Shown: positions 7,730 to 17,014, counted from the first letter of the stretch. The stretch: 64,000 bases of DNA from Epilithonimonas sp. JDS (GCF_021261315.1 NZ_JAJSAX010000001.1:1240001-1304000), one strand, 5' to 3'. Notes: generated by a model from the letters alone, not told the origin. Made by a program: numbers and translations.

Positions 7730-10456
7730 ATGAAAAAACTTCTATCTTTCTTTTTCGTAATTGCATTTTCTCTCATCGTTTTTGCACAGAAAACCGTTAC
7801 CGGAATCATCACTGATGCCGACGGAAAAGCCCTTGCAAGCGCAAGTGTAACCATTGAAGAGCCAGGAAAAAACGCGATTCTAGCCTACGGAATTTCCAAT
7901 GCAAAAGGCGAATACAAAGTGACTTTTACATCTCCGGAGAGCAATCTGGATCTGAAGATCAAAGCCTTCAACCAGAAACCGATTACGCAATCCATCAGAA
8001 ATGATGATCAGAAACTGAATTTCTCCTTAGATTCTCAAGCCACTGAAATCCAGGAAGTAAGACTTAAAACAAAATTAATTACCAAAAAAGGTGACACCAT
8101 TTCTTACGATCTCAAATCTTTCGAAAATAAAAATGACCGAACGCTTGCCGATGTTTTGAAAAAAATTCCGGGAATTGAAGTCAACAAAGACGGAACAGTT
8201 CTCTATCAGGGAGAAGCCATCAACAAATTCTATGTCAACGGAAAAGACCTGATGGAAGGCGGTTACGGAACGATCAACAACTCACTTCCGAAAGATGCAG
8301 TTTCCAAAGTGGAAGTTTTGGAAAACCACCAGCCGGTGAGTATTTTGAGAGACAAAGTACCATCTGATCAGGCCGCATTAAATATTAAACTAAAAAAATC
8401 TGTAACGATGACCGGCCGTGGCGAAGTTGGTGCAGGCTTCAGTCCATTGCTTTGGAATGTGAAACTGACGCCGATGTTCTTCGGACAGAAAAACCAATGG
8501 GTAGTCAACTATAAAGCTAATAACAACGGAGAAAGTGTAGAAAAAGAAGGCAATCTTTTAAGCTTTGGAAGCCGATGGGAAGGCAGAAGATCTCAGGCGA
8601 AACAAAGTTCTTGGACCAATGTTGAAACTGCCGGAACACCGGATGTGCCTGAAAAAAGATATTTGCTTAATAATGTTCATTTTGTCTCGGCAAACTTGTT
8701 GACAAATCCGTTCAAAAACAAAGAATGGGAACTGAAAGCGAATGTAAGCTATACAAACAATGATGTAGAAAGAGATTCTCACACCACTACGGTTTACGAT
8801 GATAATCCTACCAACGGAAGCTTGGCAGGCAGAACTTTGGAGCAATCCAGAAGCAATGATTTCTACACCAATGCAGCAAAAGCAGAATTAATTTTCACTA
8901 AAAATGCTAAGAAAGGTTTCTTCAAAAATACAACGACATGGAATGGATTCTGGAATGCCAATCGTGGTTTTTCTGAATTAGATACCAACGTTGATGCTCA
9001 GCCTTACATCTTTGGAAATCAATCTTTGGAATCGCCTTCGGGAAGTTTTCAAAACTCTTTGAGTACGATTATTCCTTGGAAAGATAAGCTGATCAATGTG
9101 ATGAGTTATTTCAAATATCAGAGAGATAAGCAGACGATGAGCGTGAATCCTGCGAGTTATACCAATTTCTTTACTAATCTAAATTCTTCTAATGTTTTCG
9201 ATACTTACAGACAGCAGACGCTTTCTGAAACTACAGAAATCAACCATTCCGCTTCAGTTGGATTTACTTTCAAGAAGTTGACAATCATTCCTGAAATTGG
9301 TCTTAATATGAATTTTAATAATCTAAAATCATTGTTAACAGGATCTGCAGGCGGCACTTATTATAATGTCAATAACCGTTCTCAGAATAATATCGACTGG
9401 AATGAACTGACGCCTTACACACAAGTCGCATTCAATTACAAGTCGGACAGATTGAATATGAACATTACCGTTCCGATGAATTTCTACAGCATCAGATATC
9501 AGGACAATCTTTACAACCAATTGGCTGACAAGACAAAAACTGCTTTTGAACCGACATTCTTCGCCAGTTATGACTTTGCATCGTTCTTCAAATATTGGGT
9601 GTTTGCAAATCAGAGTTATGATTTTGGGAATTTCGGATTCTTGTATGGCGGTGATTTGTTGACCTCTGCCGGAAATATCTCAAGAAGATATGTTACTGAT
9701 TTAACAGATTCTCAAATGCCTGATTATCTCAGCAGAAACATAGGAACACGTCTGGAATACCGAAATCCACTCAATAATCTCTTCTTCAACGTTCGTTACA
9801 ACTATGGCACTTTAAAAAGAAATATTGCGGAAACTTTTGACACTGCTGGCGGAATCGGTGGAACTATTGGAATTGTAGCCGTAGAAAATTCGACAAAATC
9901 TCAAAGTGAAAGTGCGGAGATAGGAAAATATTTACCGAAATTCAAAAGTAATATTTCGACGAGTTTTACCAATACAGATTCCAATTCTTTCAGTTATTTC
10001 AACGGGAATTTCATCGAAAGTAAAAATAATGTCCAGACTTGGGCTGCGAAATTCAACAACGCTTATTTCAGCTGGTTGAGTGTGGATTACAACATTAGTA
10101 TGAACTGGAGCAACAACAAAAATGTGACAAGTTCCAACTCTCAGAAAAACTCTGGCTGGAATCACAATCTTGCGGCTTACATCTATCCTTCCGAAAATCA
10201 TACTTTCGGTTTCAACTGGGACAACAGCGTGACTTCGACACAGGGAAATACTTATAAGAATCCATTTTATGACATCTCTTATCAGTACACTTGGGTTAAG
10301 AAAAAAATCGATTTCGAGCTGAAATGGCTGAACATCACCAACAGAAAAGTTTACGAAATCGTAAATGTGGATATCACAAGAGGTTACACACAGACACAAA
10401 GCTACAACATCCGTCCGAGCCAGTTTATGTTCACGGTTAAATTTAATTTCAAATAA
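7730..10456 (+). CDS. Large outer-membrane beta-barrel protein with carboxypeptidase-regulatory-like N-domain
   Basis: A 908-aa protein: signal peptide (1-19), carboxypeptidase-regulatory-like beta-sandwich (about 21-105, KTVTGIITDADGKALASASV), then a plug-like domain (about 115-225, with ADVLKKIPGIEV and INKFYVNGKDL), then a barrel of long amphipathic strands ending in an aromatic residue plus K. It resembles TonB-dependent receptors, but no TonB box is evident. It directly precedes a GLPGLI-family gene, a recurrent pairing in Bacteroidota. The cargo is unknown. An intrinsic terminator separates the two genes. Confidence 0.8.
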   Translation: MKKLLSFFFVIAFSLIVFAQKTVTGIITDADGKALASASVTIEEPGKNAILAYGISNAKGEYKVTFTSPESNLDLKIKAFNQKPITQSIRNDDQKLNFSLDSQATEIQEVRLKTKLITKKGDTISYDLKSFENKNDRTLADVLKKIPGIEVNKDGTVLYQGEAINKFYVNGKDLMEGGYGTINNSLPKDAVSKVEVLENHQPVSILRDKVPSDQAALNIKLKKSVTMTGRGEVGAGFSPLLWNVKLTPMFFGQKNQWVVNYKANNNGESVEKEGNLLSFGSRWEGRRSQAKQSSWTNVETAGTPDVPEKRYLLNNVHFVSANLLTNPFKNKEWELKANVSYTNNDVERDSHTTTVYDDNPTNGSLAGRTLEQSRSNDFYTNAAKAELIFTKNAKKGFFKNTTTWNGFWNANRGFSELDTNVDAQPYIFGNQSLESPSGSFQNSLSTIIPWKDKLINVMSYFKYQRDKQTMSVNPASYTNFFTNLNSSNVFDTYRQQTLSETTEINHSASVGFTFKKLTIIPEIGLNMNFNNLKSLLTGSAGGTYYNVNNRSQNNIDWNELTPYTQVAFNYKSDRLNMNITVPMNFYSIRYQDNLYNQLADKTKTAFEPTFFASYDFASFFKYWVFANQSYDFGNFGFLYGGDLLTSAGNISRRYVTDLTDSQMPDYLSRNIGTRLEYRNPLNNLFFNVRYNYGTLKRNIAETFDTAGGIGGTIGIVAVENSTKSQSESAEIGKYLPKFKSNISTSFTNTDSNSFSYFNGNFIESKNNVQTWAAKFNNAYFSWLSVDYNISMNWSNNKNVTSSNSQKNSGWNHNLAAYIYPSENHTFGFNWDNSVTSTQGNTYKNPFYDISYQYTWVKKKIDFELKWLNITNRKVYEIVNVDITRGYTQTQSYNIRPSQFMFTVKFNFK

Positions 10457-10473
10457 CACTATTTTATAATAAG

Positions 10474-10510
10474 CAAAAAGGCAGCAATTTTTTTGTTCGC
10501 CTTTTTATTT
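10474..10510 (+). terminator. Intrinsic terminator after the barrel gene
   Basis: AAAAAGGC and GCCTTTTT arms around an AT-rich loop, followed by T-rich DNA. It should reduce read-through into the GLPGLI gene. Confidence 0.6.
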
Positions 10511-10541
10511 TCTTTAATTTTAAATCACTAAAAAATTAGTT

Positions 10542-11447
10542 ATGAAGAAAACACTTTTATTTATGATGACTTTCCTGAGTTTGCTTTCATTTGCTCAGGG
10601 AACAAGAATTATGTACGAGTACAGATTTGTCTCAGATCTGGCGAAGAAAGATTCTGCCGATACGGAATTGATGTATCTGGATATAAAAAAAGACGGCAGC
10701 AGGTTTTACAGCCGTCAGAAATTCTACAGCGATTCCATCCGCGATGTTTACATTCAGAAGCAACTGGCTTCCGGCGCAGGTAATTTCAGTTACAACGACA
10801 GCAACGCAGGAAAAGTGGCATATTCCGTCAACAAAACCTATCCGGATTACAAAATAAATCTGCACACCACATTGGGACAGAATCGTTTTGATGTTTTGGA
10901 TTCAAAACCTATGAACTGGAAAATTGAATCAGAGAAAAAGAAGATTGATAAATTCGACGTACAGAAAGCGACATTAGAATTTGGCGGCAGAACCTGGACG
11001 GCTTGGTTTTCACAAGATTTTCCTTTTCAGGATGGGCCTTATAAATTTCATGGACTGCCGGGATTAATATTAGAAATGGAAGATTCTACCGGAACTCACG
11101 TTTTCAAATTCGCAGGAAGCAAAAAATTTGATGAAGTAGAAAGAGTGGAGAAAAAAGACATCGAAAATACAGCTCCCGGCGGAAGAATCGTAAGAATCGG
11201 AAATATGGCAGGCGGAAAAGAATTGGAAGTTACTGAAGATCAATTCATCAAACAATGGAAGGATTATAAAAACGATCCGGTAAAAGATATGAGACAAAAC
11301 CTGTCCAGACCAGGCGTGAAAATGAAAGTCAACATCAATGGAAAAGAAATGACAGATCCCGCAGAAATGCTTCGAAATATGGAAAAATTCCAGAAAGAAA
11401 TCATCAAAAATGATAATAACAAAATAGAACCTGTGCTCTATCCATAG
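10542..11447 (+). CDS. GLPGLI family protein, exported
   Basis: A 301-aa protein with a signal peptide (MKKTLLFMMTFLSLLSFAQG) and the defining motif HGLPGLILEMED near residue 174, preceded by the WTAWFSQDFPFQDGPY segment typical of the family. GLPGLI proteins are Bacteroidota-specific, of unknown function, and often lie beside TonB-receptor-like barrels, as here. The C-terminus is charged, with no lipobox and no recognisable type IX sorting domain, so a periplasmic location is likely. Confidence 0.9.
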   Translation: MKKTLLFMMTFLSLLSFAQGTRIMYEYRFVSDLAKKDSADTELMYLDIKKDGSRFYSRQKFYSDSIRDVYIQKQLASGAGNFSYNDSNAGKVAYSVNKTYPDYKINLHTTLGQNRFDVLDSKPMNWKIESEKKKIDKFDVQKATLEFGGRTWTAWFSQDFPFQDGPYKFHGLPGLILEMEDSTGTHVFKFAGSKKFDEVERVEKKDIENTAPGGRIVRIGNMAGGKELEVTEDQFIKQWKDYKNDPVKDMRQNLSRPGVKMKVNINGKEMTDPAEMLRNMEKFQKEIIKNDNNKIEPVLYP

Positions 11448-11455
11448 ATATGAGC

Positions 11456-11591
11456 CAGCTCCGTAGGAGCGAAATGTTGTGGAGAATACTATAAAATTAC
11501 CTTTTCACTTCCCACAGAAAGCTCGGTAGGAGCGAAATGTTTGTAGAATATTTACCAAAAAATCTGAGCTCCGTAGGAGCGGCATCTTGGT
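11456..11591 (+). repeat. Three copies of a GCTCCGTAGGAGC hairpin repeat (family A)
   Basis: Copies begin near 11457, 11520 and 11566. Each has AGCTC(C/G)GTAGGAGCG. The first two continue GAAATGTTTGTAG-like; the third diverges to GGCATCTTGG. GCTCC and GGAGC can pair around a GTA loop. They lie between the GLPGLI gene and kdsC. No coding potential is seen. Confidence 0.85.
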
Positions 11592-11615
11592 TTTTAAATA
11601 TTAATATTACCTTTG
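11587..11615 (+). promoter_or_regulatory. Bacteroidota-type promoter for kdsC-maf-sprE
   Basis: TTG at 11587-11589, an 18-base spacer, then TACCTTTG at 11608-11615, a full match to the TAnnTTTG -7 box. The predicted start is near 11622, about 44 bases before kdsC. The -33 element lies in the tail of the last family A repeat. Confidence 0.6.
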
Positions 11616-11622
11616 ACAATTC

Positions 11623-11652
11623 AAAGATTCTGCATCTGTAGAATCTTTTTTT
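11623..11652 (+). terminator. Terminator-like hairpin in the kdsC leader
   Basis: AAAGATTCT (11623-11631) and AGAATCTTT (11640-11648), followed by seven T. It may end transcripts from the GLPGLI side or attenuate transcripts starting at the adjacent promoter. Confidence 0.6.
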
Positions 11653-11665
11653 AAATATTAATAGA

Positions 11666-12187
11666 ATGAGTTATTTACCAAAACTAAAAAACATAAAAGC
11701 CTTCGTTTTCGATGTTGATGGCGTTTTCACAGATGGAAGCGTTTACCTTTTACCGGACAAAAATATGTCTAGAGTGATGAGCGTTCTTGATGGTTATGCC
11801 GTAGTTCAATCCATCAAACAAGGTTATAAAATAGGAATCATCACAGGCGGAAATGATCCGATGGTGCAAAACAGGATGGAATATTTGGGAATCAAAGATT
11901 ATTATCCAAAATCTTCCCACAAAATTTCGGACTATGAAAATTTTAAATCAAAATACAATCTCCAAGATTCCGAGATTCTGATGATGGGCGACGATATTCC
12001 GGATATTGGAATTATGAAACTGGCAGAGATTTCTGCTTGTCCCGCCAACGCAGTTCCGGAAGTGAAAGCCATTTCGGATTACATTTCTCCGGTGTATGGC
12101 GGGAAAGGTGCAGTCCGCGATGTCATTGAACAAGTGATGAAAGTTCAGGGAAAATGGAATTTGGACGAAGAAACAAAATCAGCTTAA
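11666..12187 (+). CDS. kdsC: KdsC-like 3-deoxy-D-manno-octulosonate 8-phosphate phosphatase (HAD family)
   Basis: A 173-aa HAD phosphatase without cap domain. Motif I is FDVDGVFTDG, motif II is ITGG, and motif IV is MGDDIPDIGIM. This short C0-type form with VDGVxTDG matches KdsC, which dephosphorylates KDO-8-phosphate for lipopolysaccharide core synthesis; related YrbI-type domains act on other sugar acids. It is first in a cluster with maf (9-base gap) and sprE, reading from the promoter at 11587-11615. Cytoplasmic. Confidence 0.85.
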   Translation: MSYLPKLKNIKAFVFDVDGVFTDGSVYLLPDKNMSRVMSVLDGYAVVQSIKQGYKIGIITGGNDPMVQNRMEYLGIKDYYPKSSHKISDYENFKSKYNLQDSEILMMGDDIPDIGIMKLAEISACPANAVPEVKAISDYISPVYGGKGAVRDVIEQVMKVQGKWNLDEETKSA

Positions 12188-12196
12188 ATACTGAAA

Positions 12197-12784
12197 ATGA
12201 AATTATTACTAGCATCGCAATCACCCAGACGAAAAGAATTATTAGCACAATTGGGTTATCAGTTTGAGACCGTTTCAATTGATGTTGATGAATCCTATCC
12301 TTCGGACTTGCTGCCAGAAAATATCGCCGAATATGTTTCCAATAAAAAAGCAAACGCTTTCGAGGTAAAGTCTGATGAGATTCTATTGACTTCGGACACG
12401 ATTGTTGCATTGGATCAAAAAATTCTTCTCAAACCAAAAGATGAAAATGAAGCTTTTGAAATGCTGAAAAACCTTTCCGGAAAAAAACATCAGGTTTACA
12501 CGGCTTTTACCATTAAAACTAAAGATTCTGAAATCAGCAAAACCAGTAAAACCGATGTAGAATTCTCGGAAATCAGCGATGATGAAATCCGATTTTACAT
12601 CAATCATTACAGACCTTTTGACAAAGCCGGATCGTACGGAATACAGGAGTGGCTGGGAATGGCAAAAATTAAAAACATTTCCGGATCTTTCTATTCTGTA
12701 ATGGGTTTTCCGGTGGATTTGGTTTACGAAGAACTCAAGAAATTGGGCTGCTTTCCAAACAATTTTCAAAACTCGATTCTTTAG
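12197..12784 (+). CDS. maf: Maf-family nucleoside triphosphate pyrophosphatase
   Basis: Maf/YhdE proteins hydrolyse dTTP, UTP and modified nucleotides to monophosphates and have been linked to control of septation. The 195-aa protein carries the N-terminal LASQSPRRKELL signature, the LLTSDTIV segment with its catalytic Asp, KNLSGKKHQVYTA, and the C-terminal SFYSVMGFPVDL motif. It follows kdsC closely and precedes sprE by 69 bases. Confidence 0.93.
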   Translation: MKLLLASQSPRRKELLAQLGYQFETVSIDVDESYPSDLLPENIAEYVSNKKANAFEVKSDEILLTSDTIVALDQKILLKPKDENEAFEMLKNLSGKKHQVYTAFTIKTKDSEISKTSKTDVEFSEISDDEIRFYINHYRPFDKAGSYGIQEWLGMAKIKNISGSFYSVMGFPVDLVYEELKKLGCFPNNFQNSIL

Positions 12785-12853
12785 ATAATTTTCCTTGCAA
12801 AAATTCGTTATTTTTACAGATTGAATACTCAATTTCCAATTGAAAATAATTAG

Positions 12854-15445
12854 ATGAGAAAATATTTATTAATCATACTTGCCGTCTTGGGCATTTTAGC
12901 CTGTAACCCTCGGAACAAAAAGAAGAAAACCAAAAGTGGTCCGATCAACAGGTTTATGACTTATCATAATACTTTGTTTAACAGTAAGGAAGCTTTCGCG
13001 GCGGAAATGGAAAGCAGAGACAAAGGTCATGTTGATAATTTTTATGATCCTTACATTTCTGTTTACACCACGGAAGATATTGCCAATCAGCAAAATGGCA
13101 TTTCGGGCGGTCTGGAAGGATCTAATGATTCCGGCGCGCCGATGGGGATGAGAGGAAATTCCAGAAACTCACAATCGGTCTCCAACTTCAATAACAGCGG
13201 TGATGACAGAATGGCTTCATCCGGATCATCTAATGCTAATGGAACTCGAAAAGGTGCTTCAATTCTGGAAATTACAGAAGCCAAAGCCACCAAAGCGATC
13301 ACAAAATATTCGGTCTTGGTAAATGGTGTAGAAAAAAATAAGAAGATTTTTGATGCGTACATTCTTCTGGCCAAAGCACGAATGTATCAGGGAAAATATC
13401 TGGAATCTCTGGACGCTCTCGGCTACCTTTTCAATACAATGGGAAAGGACAAAAGAATCGCTTTGGCGTACATTTACAAAGCAGCCAATTACACCAAACT
13501 TAAGGAATATTACCGTGCAGACGAGGTTTTCCGGAATATGGAGGAAGATCTTAAAATCAAACCAAAAAAAGAACATCTGAGAATCCTGAAAGTTTATCAG
13601 GCAGACAACTTCCTGAAATGGGGCAAAAAAGAAATTGCCGCAGAAGTTCTGGAAGAAGCTTTTACATTCAACAAAAACAGAAAAACAAAAAGCCGAATTG
13701 CATTTTTGCGTGGACAGATTCTTTCTAGTCTTAATAAAAAAGACGAAGCCAGAGAATCATTCGCAGCCGCTTACAAGTATGCAAATAGCTACGAATTCGA
13801 GGTAAAATCTCAGATCGAGATTGCCAAAACTTTTGACGGAAAAGCAGACAGCTACGAAGAGGCAATGGCTTACCTTGCGAAGATTGCCAAAAAAGGAACT
13901 TACGCCTCGCGTAAAAATGAGCTGTACTATGCAAGCGGATTGGTAGCAACCTCTGCTGCAAAAGATTCCATTGCGGATTCTTTTTTCAGAAGAGCTTTGA
14001 AAGAGAAACAGTCGGATCCTCAAATCCGCGGACTTACCTATTCCGAAATTGCCAAGAAATTTTTCGCAAAAGATGACTACCTTACGGCTGGTGTTTACTA
14101 TGACAGCGCTTTGGCAGTAATGACGTATCAGCCTGAAAAAGAACGTTTGACAAGCCTTACATCTAATATCAAAAAGCTTTCGAAGAATTATTACGTCATC
14201 AAGAAAAATGACAGTATTCTTAATTTGACGAAAATGTCTCCCGAACAGCAACGTGACTATTTCACAAAATATATTGACAAAATAAAAGCAAAAGAAGAAG
14301 CTGCCGATCTTGCAAAAAGACAAGCAGAACGCAGCAAAGGTTTTGATAATTCGGATTACAATGCCAATTCAATCTTTGCCGGAAATTCTACAGACAGCAA
14401 CAGTTTTCAAAATTTCGGACTCTCCGGCGGATCTACTTTTTACTTTGCCAATTCCAACAATATTCCTAGGGGAGAAAATTCCTTTAAACAAACCTGGGGC
14501 AACAGAACATTATCGGACAACTGGCGTTACTCTGCGAAGTCAACAACGATTGAAGAGTTGAAAAATGAGGCATTAGGATTAGCCAATGCACCAGATCCGA
14601 GACGATTGGAACCTGAATTTTATATCGAGAAAATCCCAACCTCAGCGGAAGAATTAGGACGTCTTAAAAAAGACAGAGACACAGCAAGTCTCGGAATGGG
14701 AAGAATGTACGAATCGTTTTTTGGTAATACAAAACTGGCTACCAAAACACTTTTTGACTTGGTAGAAGCAAAACCGGATGAAGAAACAGATCTTCAGGCT
14801 TTGTACAATATTTTTGTTTTTAATTATGAGAAAAATCCTGCTGAAGCTGAGAAAGCTAAACAGCAAATTCTTGCAAAATATCCATATACATCGTACGCAG
14901 AATATGTGAAAAATCCGAAGAATAAAGATTTCAACAAATCAACTGCAGATGTAGAAAAATTGTACGCCGACGCCTATAAACTATACGAAACAGAAAAATA
15001 TGCCGAGTCTTCAGCCATCATCGATAAAGCAATTACCGATAATCCAAAAGACGCTTTGGTTCCTAAGTTTTATTTGCTTAATGCCTACAATGCAGGGAAA
15101 AATGCAGGGAAAGAGATTATGATCCTACAACTGGAGCAGATCGTTCTCAATTATGCCAAAACACCGGAAGGCATCAAGGCAAAAGAACTTTTGAAATATC
15201 TGAAGAGCGATGCAAAACTTGAACTGACAGACGAAACAGGCAATGCAATTTCTCAAAAACCTCAGGAGCAGAAACCGACAACAAATCCTGATGAAGAAAA
15301 AACACAACAGTTGAGGCGCGAACTGGATCAGAATGAAGCCGGAAATATATCTGCTCCGGTCAACAGCGGACCAGGAAAGCCGGGAAGAGATGACGCGCCC
15401 GCACAGGTGCAGGCAGTACAGCCTAGCAGTGCAGAACTTAAATAA
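12854..15445 (+). CDS. sprE: Type IX secretion / gliding motility lipoprotein SprE (PorW)
   Basis: An 863-aa TPR-rich lipoprotein; the signal peptide ends at LGILACNP with lipid Cys17. Family members (SprE in Flavobacterium, PorW in Porphyromonas) are needed for type IX secretion and gliding. Helical repeats cover about residues 150-470 and 660-790. A low-complexity Asn/Ser stretch lies near 85-130, and a Pro/Gln/Glu-rich tail covers about 800-863. Identification rests on the N-terminal NRFMTYHNTLFN motif, length and TPR layout. No other T9SS gene is in the window. Confidence 0.8.
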   Translation: MRKYLLIILAVLGILACNPRNKKKKTKSGPINRFMTYHNTLFNSKEAFAAEMESRDKGHVDNFYDPYISVYTTEDIANQQNGISGGLEGSNDSGAPMGMRGNSRNSQSVSNFNNSGDDRMASSGSSNANGTRKGASILEITEAKATKAITKYSVLVNGVEKNKKIFDAYILLAKARMYQGKYLESLDALGYLFNTMGKDKRIALAYIYKAANYTKLKEYYRADEVFRNMEEDLKIKPKKEHLRILKVYQADNFLKWGKKEIAAEVLEEAFTFNKNRKTKSRIAFLRGQILSSLNKKDEARESFAAAYKYANSYEFEVKSQIEIAKTFDGKADSYEEAMAYLAKIAKKGTYASRKNELYYASGLVATSAAKDSIADSFFRRALKEKQSDPQIRGLTYSEIAKKFFAKDDYLTAGVYYDSALAVMTYQPEKERLTSLTSNIKKLSKNYYVIKKNDSILNLTKMSPEQQRDYFTKYIDKIKAKEEAADLAKRQAERSKGFDNSDYNANSIFAGNSTDSNSFQNFGLSGGSTFYFANSNNIPRGENSFKQTWGNRTLSDNWRYSAKSTTIEELKNEALGLANAPDPRRLEPEFYIEKIPTSAEELGRLKKDRDTASLGMGRMYESFFGNTKLATKTLFDLVEAKPDEETDLQALYNIFVFNYEKNPAEAEKAKQQILAKYPYTSYAEYVKNPKNKDFNKSTADVEKLYADAYKLYETEKYAESSAIIDKAITDNPKDALVPKFYLLNAYNAGKNAGKEIMILQLEQIVLNYAKTPEGIKAKELLKYLKSDAKLELTDETGNAISQKPQEQKPTTNPDEEKTQQLRRELDQNEAGNISAPVNSGPGKPGRDDAPAQVQAVQPSSAELK

Positions 15446-15480
15446 AAAAAAAGAGAGCAACTTAAATTGCTCTCTTTTTG
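15446..15480. terminator. Bidirectional terminator between sprE and tnaA
   Basis: AAAAAGAGAGCAA and TTGCTCTCTTTTT form a 13-bp stem with a 6-base loop between the two convergent genes. Confidence 0.85.
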
Positions 15481-15484
15481 TTGA

Positions 15485-16861
15485 TTATATTTTATCCAAT
15501 TGCACTGTAAAGTGTCTCAAAATGGCAGGTTCTTTTGTAATCTTATAACCTTTGTTAATGTCATTTCGCCTCTCAAAAACATTGATGACGGCTGCGGCAA
15601 CATAATCCATATGATTGTTTGTATAGGTTCGTCTTGGGATTGCCAACCTCAGCAATTCCAGTTTTGGATAGCGGTTTTCTCTGGTTTCCGGATCTCTGTC
15701 AGCCAGCAAAGTTCCGATCTCAACGCCACGGATTCCGGCTTCTTTGTAAAGTTCGATTGCCAGAGTCTGTGCTGGAAATTCCTCTCTTTTGATATTTGGT
15801 AAAAAATTGAGCGCATCTATGAAAACCGCGTGTCCGCCAATTGGTTTTTGAACAGGAACACCGGCTTCCATTAATTTGTTCCCCAAATATTCCACTTGTG
15901 AAATTCTGCTTTCCAGATAAGCAAATTCTGTTGCCTCGTCCAATCCAGTTGCCAGCGCCGACATATCTCTTCCCGCCATTCCTCCGTATGTGATGAAGCC
16001 TTCATAAATAATGGTAAAGTTGGAAGCCTTCTCGAAAATCTCTCTGTTTTTCAAAGCGATAAATCCACCGATGTTTACCAATCCATCTTTCTTGGAGCTC
16101 ATTGTCATTCCGTCGCCGTAGGAAAAAATTTCTTTACAGATTTCTTTGATGGTTCTGTTTTGCTGTCCTTTTTCTCTTTTCTTGATGAAGTAAGCATTCT
16201 CTGCAAATCTCGCGGAATCAAACAAAACAGGAATCCCATATTGGTCTGATAATGCTTTCACAGCTTTGATGTTTTCGAGAGAAACCGGTTGTCCACCAGA
16301 AGAGTTACAAGTAATAGTGATCAGACAAAACGGAATCTGTTCTTTTGGATGAGAACTGTAAACGGTTTCTAATTTCTCAAGATCAATATTTCCTTTGAAT
16401 GGATGAAGATCATTAATATCAAACGCTTCATCAATTGTACAGTCGATGGCGTGGGCTTTTCGGAATTCGATGTGGCCTTTTGTGGTGTCAAAGTGTGAAT
16501 TTCCGGGACAAATGTCGCCTTCTTTTACCATTACAGAAAAGAGGACATTTTCTGCAGCTCTTCCTTGATGCGTTGGTAATAAATAAGGAAATCCGGTGAT
16601 TCTTTCTACGGTACTTTGCAAAGCTTCGAAAGATCTTGATCCGGCATAACTTTCGTCGCCAATCATCAGTGCGCCCCATTGTTTGTCGCTCATTGCGCCG
16701 GTTCCGCTGTCTGTCAGCAAATCGATGAAAACGTGGGAACTTCTTAGATTAAATAAATTATAATCGGCTTTTTTCAGCCATTCTTCGCGTTGTTCTTGAG
16801 TAGATTGGTATATTTCTTCGACCATTTTAATTCTAAATGGTTCTGCGTAAGGTAGTTTCAT
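15485..16861 (-). CDS. tnaA: Tryptophanase (L-tryptophan indole-lyase)
   Basis: A PLP enzyme cleaving tryptophan to indole, pyruvate and ammonia. The ATG at 16861 gives MKLPYAEPFRIK, the family N-terminus; upstream in-frame codons run through AT-rich repeat DNA and were rejected. PLP motifs seen: FIDLLTDSGT, THQGR, SSGGQPVS and MSSKKDG (Schiff-base Lys ~258). Three substrate-deciding positions favour tryptophanase over tyrosine phenol-lyase: Asp125 (FDTTKGH), Val in GVEIG, and His in LRHFT. No tryptophan permease or TnaC leader is adjacent. Confidence 0.93.
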   Translation of the reverse strand: MKLPYAEPFRIKMVEEIYQSTQEQREEWLKKADYNLFNLRSSHVFIDLLTDSGTGAMSDKQWGALMIGDESYAGSRSFEALQSTVERITGFPYLLPTHQGRAAENVLFSVMVKEGDICPGNSHFDTTKGHIEFRKAHAIDCTIDEAFDINDLHPFKGNIDLEKLETVYSSHPKEQIPFCLITITCNSSGGQPVSLENIKAVKALSDQYGIPVLFDSARFAENAYFIKKREKGQQNRTIKEICKEIFSYGDGMTMSSKKDGLVNIGGFIALKNREIFEKASNFTIIYEGFITYGGMAGRDMSALATGLDEATEFAYLESRISQVEYLGNKLMEAGVPVQKPIGGHAVFIDALNFLPNIKREEFPAQTLAIELYKEAGIRGVEIGTLLADRDPETRENRYPKLELLRLAIPRRTYTNNHMDYVAAAVINVFERRNDINKGYKITKEPAILRHFTVQLDKI

Positions 16862-17014
16862 AATTGATAAATGATAATTGATGAATGATAAATGAAAAGT
16901 AACATTGATGAAAGTATAACTCTGAAACAAGATGTGTTTCAATAACTATATAATTGAAATAAGAATGATTAAATCATCCTATAAATCAATTATCTTTCAT
17001 CATTAATCAATTAT
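16861..17014. repeat. AT-rich repeat tract upstream of tnaA (family F)
   Basis: ATTGAT(A/G)AATGA-type units at 16863-16900 are complementary to TCATCATTAATCAATTATAA at 16995-17014. A near-identical plus-strand string lies just before rtcB (29934-29952). It contains no gene. Confidence 0.5.

Noticed and set aside
13757-14323. 188-codon open frame opposite sprE
   Set aside because: It is complementary to a well-supported TPR region, its translation is Phe/Cys/Arg-rich without a domain, and similar long antisense frames occur opposite many genes here.
16862-16942. 27-residue N-terminal extension of tryptophanase from an upstream ATG
   Set aside because: It is encoded by the AT-rich repeat tract, and homologues start at MKLPYAEPF-like sequence.
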